A program made the position numbers and the translations under genes. This document shows, in pieces, positions 4,135 through 5,848 of a stretch of 5,848 nt of DNA (positions within the stretch are counted from its first letter, which is position 1; each line of letters begins with the position of its first letter). A model generated the notes under the pieces. That model saw only the letters and a list, made by a program, of their open reading frames with translations, was not told the DNA's origin and did not search any database. This DNA is from Myxococcales bacterium (lineage in GTDB: Bacteria; Myxococcota_A; Polyangia; Polyangiales; Houyiibacteriaceae): the NCBI GenBank assembly GCA_013002645.1, contig JABDJF010000812.1, positions 1 through 5,848 on the forward strand. Reading direction: 5' to 3'.

Positions 4135-5848
4135 ATGGCCAAGTGGCACCAGCGACGAACGGCTCACCGCCGGCTCCGGGATCAGGTCGGCCTCTGGTAC
4201 CACCCGCAGTACACAGTCGAAGCCCTCGTCGAGACCGCGCGCGTTCCCGGCATCGAGGTCGCGCGCAGCGAAAAGATCCTCGGCTCACTCGGAGCCGAAG
4301 GTCTCATTCGCCCCAAGCAGGTTCGCCCGGCGCCTCTCGTCGCCTTGTCCGAGCTCGTAAGGGCCCACAGCGAGGCGTACCTCGACCGAACCGCGCGTCC
4401 CGAGTACCTCGGGCGCATTTTTGGGCTCGAGGCCCATGACGTCGACGTGGACCCAGTCCTCATCGCACAACGGCGCCAAGTTGGGGCTACCGTCGAGGCG
4501 GCGCGCTGGGCCGTTCAACGCAAAGACAGGGTGGCCTTCAACCTCGGCGGCGGTTTTCACCACGCCGAGCCGGAGTCCGGCTCTGGTTTTTGTGTCTACA
4601 ACGACATCGCAGTCGCGATCGCATCCCTTCGGACGGACGAGTTCGACGCGCCAATTGCGATCGTCGACCTGGACTACCACCAGGGAAACGGGAACATCGT
4701 CGCGTACGAAGACGACAAGACCGTCTTCACGTACTCGATTCACGGCTCGGTTTGGAGCCACGTGGAAGCGGCCGCAGCCGAGCAGTTTCTTCTTCCGTCC
4801 AAGGTCGATGACGCGACCTACCTCGAAAAGCTGCGCGAATCGCTCCCCGTATCACTCGAACGAATCAAGCCCGGCCTGATCTTCTACATCGCCGGAACCG
4901 ATGTCCTTCAGGGCGACCACCTCGGCGAATTCATGCTCACGCGGCAGGGTGTCCTCGAACGGGATCGTTTCGTGATCGAGCTCGCGCGCAAGTACGAATG
5001 CCCAACGGTCGTCACCCTCGGCGGCGGCTACAGCGAGGACGCCTGGCGAGCTTCGACCGACTTCATTCGCTGGCTCCTCATCGACGAGGCCAGGGTCAGC
5101 GAAGAACCGTCCCCGAGCATCTACGAACAATACGCGCAAATCGCGAAGGAGCTGGATCCCCGCGAGCTACAGCGTTCGAGCGGCGAGTGGCAGCTCACGG
5201 AGGCAGACCTGTTGGGAGACCTGACCGGTCCCCGATACAAGTCGACGCGTCTTCTCGACTACTACTCCCGGCATGGCATCGAGTTCGCGCTCGAGAAATA
5301 CGGGCTGTCCGATCAGGTCCGAAGCCTCGGGTTCGCCGACTTGGAGCTGAAGGTCGACCCGACCGACCCCGACCGACAGCACCTCACGCTGCACGCGCGC
5401 AAAGACGGCGAGCAGCACCTGCTCGTCGATTTGGTCTTGCGCCGTGTGACCCGTCCTGCCCCCGAGGGCCTCGAGCCGCCCGAGGAGCTCCGTCTGCTCT
5501 ACATCGAGTGGATGATGCTCCAAAACCCCACCGCCAGCTTCTCGCTGCGCCAACCGCAGTGGCCGGGTCAGGATCACCCCGGCCTCGGCGTCGGCGAAGA
5601 GGCGATGCACATGCTCTTCCAAGGCGCGCAGCGCCTCGAGCTCGATGCGCTCGCACACCATCCGTCGCAATACCACATTGCCTTCATCGGCGGCGGCCAG
5701 TCCTTTTTTCTCGACCCCGAGATCCATGGCCGATTCGAAGCGATTCGCCAGGTGCTCGCGCCGATGGATCTCTGGGTGGCTGCCTGGAAAATGGAACGTG
5801 GGGATGTCTGCTGGTCCGTCGGCGAGCGGGTTGAATGGATCCCCGAGG
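4135..5848 (+). CDS. Histone-deacetylase-family zinc hydrolase with long C-terminal extension (3' truncated by window edge)
   Basis: The frame runs open from ATG 4135 to the right edge (571 codons, no stop), so the gene is partial here. Residues about 18-320 form an arginase/HDAC-fold deacetylase. They contain GGGFHHA (His142, His143), DLDYHQGNG with zinc ligands Asp180 and His182, GTDVLQGD with the third ligand Asp256, and the catalytic Tyr299 in LGGGYSED. All key residues are present, so it should be active as an amide hydrolase on acylated lysines or small acylated amines. The residue after the GD-H of the third motif is Leu263; polyamine-specific HDAC10 has Glu there, so a polyamine substrate is not favoured. 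The rest, about 325-571 and beyond, is an extension I do not recognise. It has a charged helical part, then a block with LQNP, PQWPGQDHPGLG (473-485) and an HPSQYHIAF-to-FFLDP segment. The start is 5 bp after the previous stop. No strong Shine-Dalgarno sequence is seen, but no other Met occurs before residue 267. Confidence 0.9.
   Translation, partial: MAKWHQRRTAHRRLRDQVGLWYHPQYTVEALVETARVPGIEVARSEKILGSLGAEGLIRPKQVRPAPLVALSELVRAHSEAYLDRTARPEYLGRIFGLEAHDVDVDPVLIAQRRQVGATVEAARWAVQRKDRVAFNLGGGFHHAEPESGSGFCVYNDIAVAIASLRTDEFDAPIAIVDLDYHQGNGNIVAYEDDKTVFTYSIHGSVWSHVEAAAAEQFLLPSKVDDATYLEKLRESLPVSLERIKPGLIFYIAGTDVLQGDHLGEFMLTRQGVLERDRFVIELARKYECPTVVTLGGGYSEDAWRASTDFIRWLLIDEARVSEEPSPSIYEQYAQIAKELDPRELQRSSGEWQLTEADLLGDLTGPRYKSTRLLDYYSRHGIEFALEKYGLSDQVRSLGFADLELKVDPTDPDRQHLTLHARKDGEQHLLVDLVLRRVTRPAPEGLEPPEELRLLYIEWMMLQNPTASFSLRQPQWPGQDHPGLGVGEEAMHMLFQGAQRLELDALAHHPSQYHIAFIGGGQSFFLDPEIHGRFEAIRQVLAPMDLWVAAWKMERGDVCWSVGERVEWIPE

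Noticed and set aside
3785..4288. 167-codon minus-strand frame spanning the ThDP/HDAC junction
   Set aside because: It has no recognisable motifs and runs opposite two strongly supported genes. This is a shadow frame.

Overview
The window is GC-rich, with strong third-position G/C bias and long spurious open frames on the opposite strand of every real gene. A Gram-negative cell envelope is implied by a secreted thioredoxin and a lipoprotein thiol oxidoreductase. Taken together this suggests a proteobacterium-like or Myxococcota-like bacterium. That placement is an inference from gene style and composition; no marker gene is present. No rRNA, tRNA, CRISPR array, insertion sequence or phage gene was seen.

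The window holds two divergent transcription units around a 118-bp intergenic region (1865-1982). The leftward unit reads, in transcription order: an 88-residue acidic protein of unknown function (1864-1598), a DsbA-type thioredoxin-fold lipoprotein with an extra Cys-rich N-terminal segment (1553-663), and a TlpA/ResA-type secreted thioredoxin (631-128). Gaps are 44 and 31 bp, so this looks like an envelope thiol-redox operon. The 127 bp beyond tlpA holds an interrupted inverted repeat but no gene that can be supported.

The rightward unit reads: a hotdog-fold thioesterase (1983-2381), a thiamine-diphosphate enzyme (2381-4129) that resembles the animal ILVBL/HACL2 protein more than biosynthetic acetolactate synthase, and a histone-deacetylase-family hydrolase (4135 to beyond the right edge) with a long C-terminal extension I do not recognise. 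The first two genes share one base (TGATG) and the third starts 5 bp after the second stops, so the three are probably co-transcribed and translationally coupled.

By family knowledge, ILVBL/HACL2 cleaves 2-hydroxyacyl-CoA to formyl-CoA and a one-carbon-shorter aldehyde, hotdog thioesterases hydrolyse acyl-CoAs, and HDAC-fold enzymes remove acyl groups from amines. A reasonable but unproven reading is a small acyl-CoA/2-hydroxy-acid degradation module joined to a deacylase. This rightward operon, the fused extension on its deacetylase and the CcmH-like segment on the DsbA lipoprotein are the least ordinary parts of the window.
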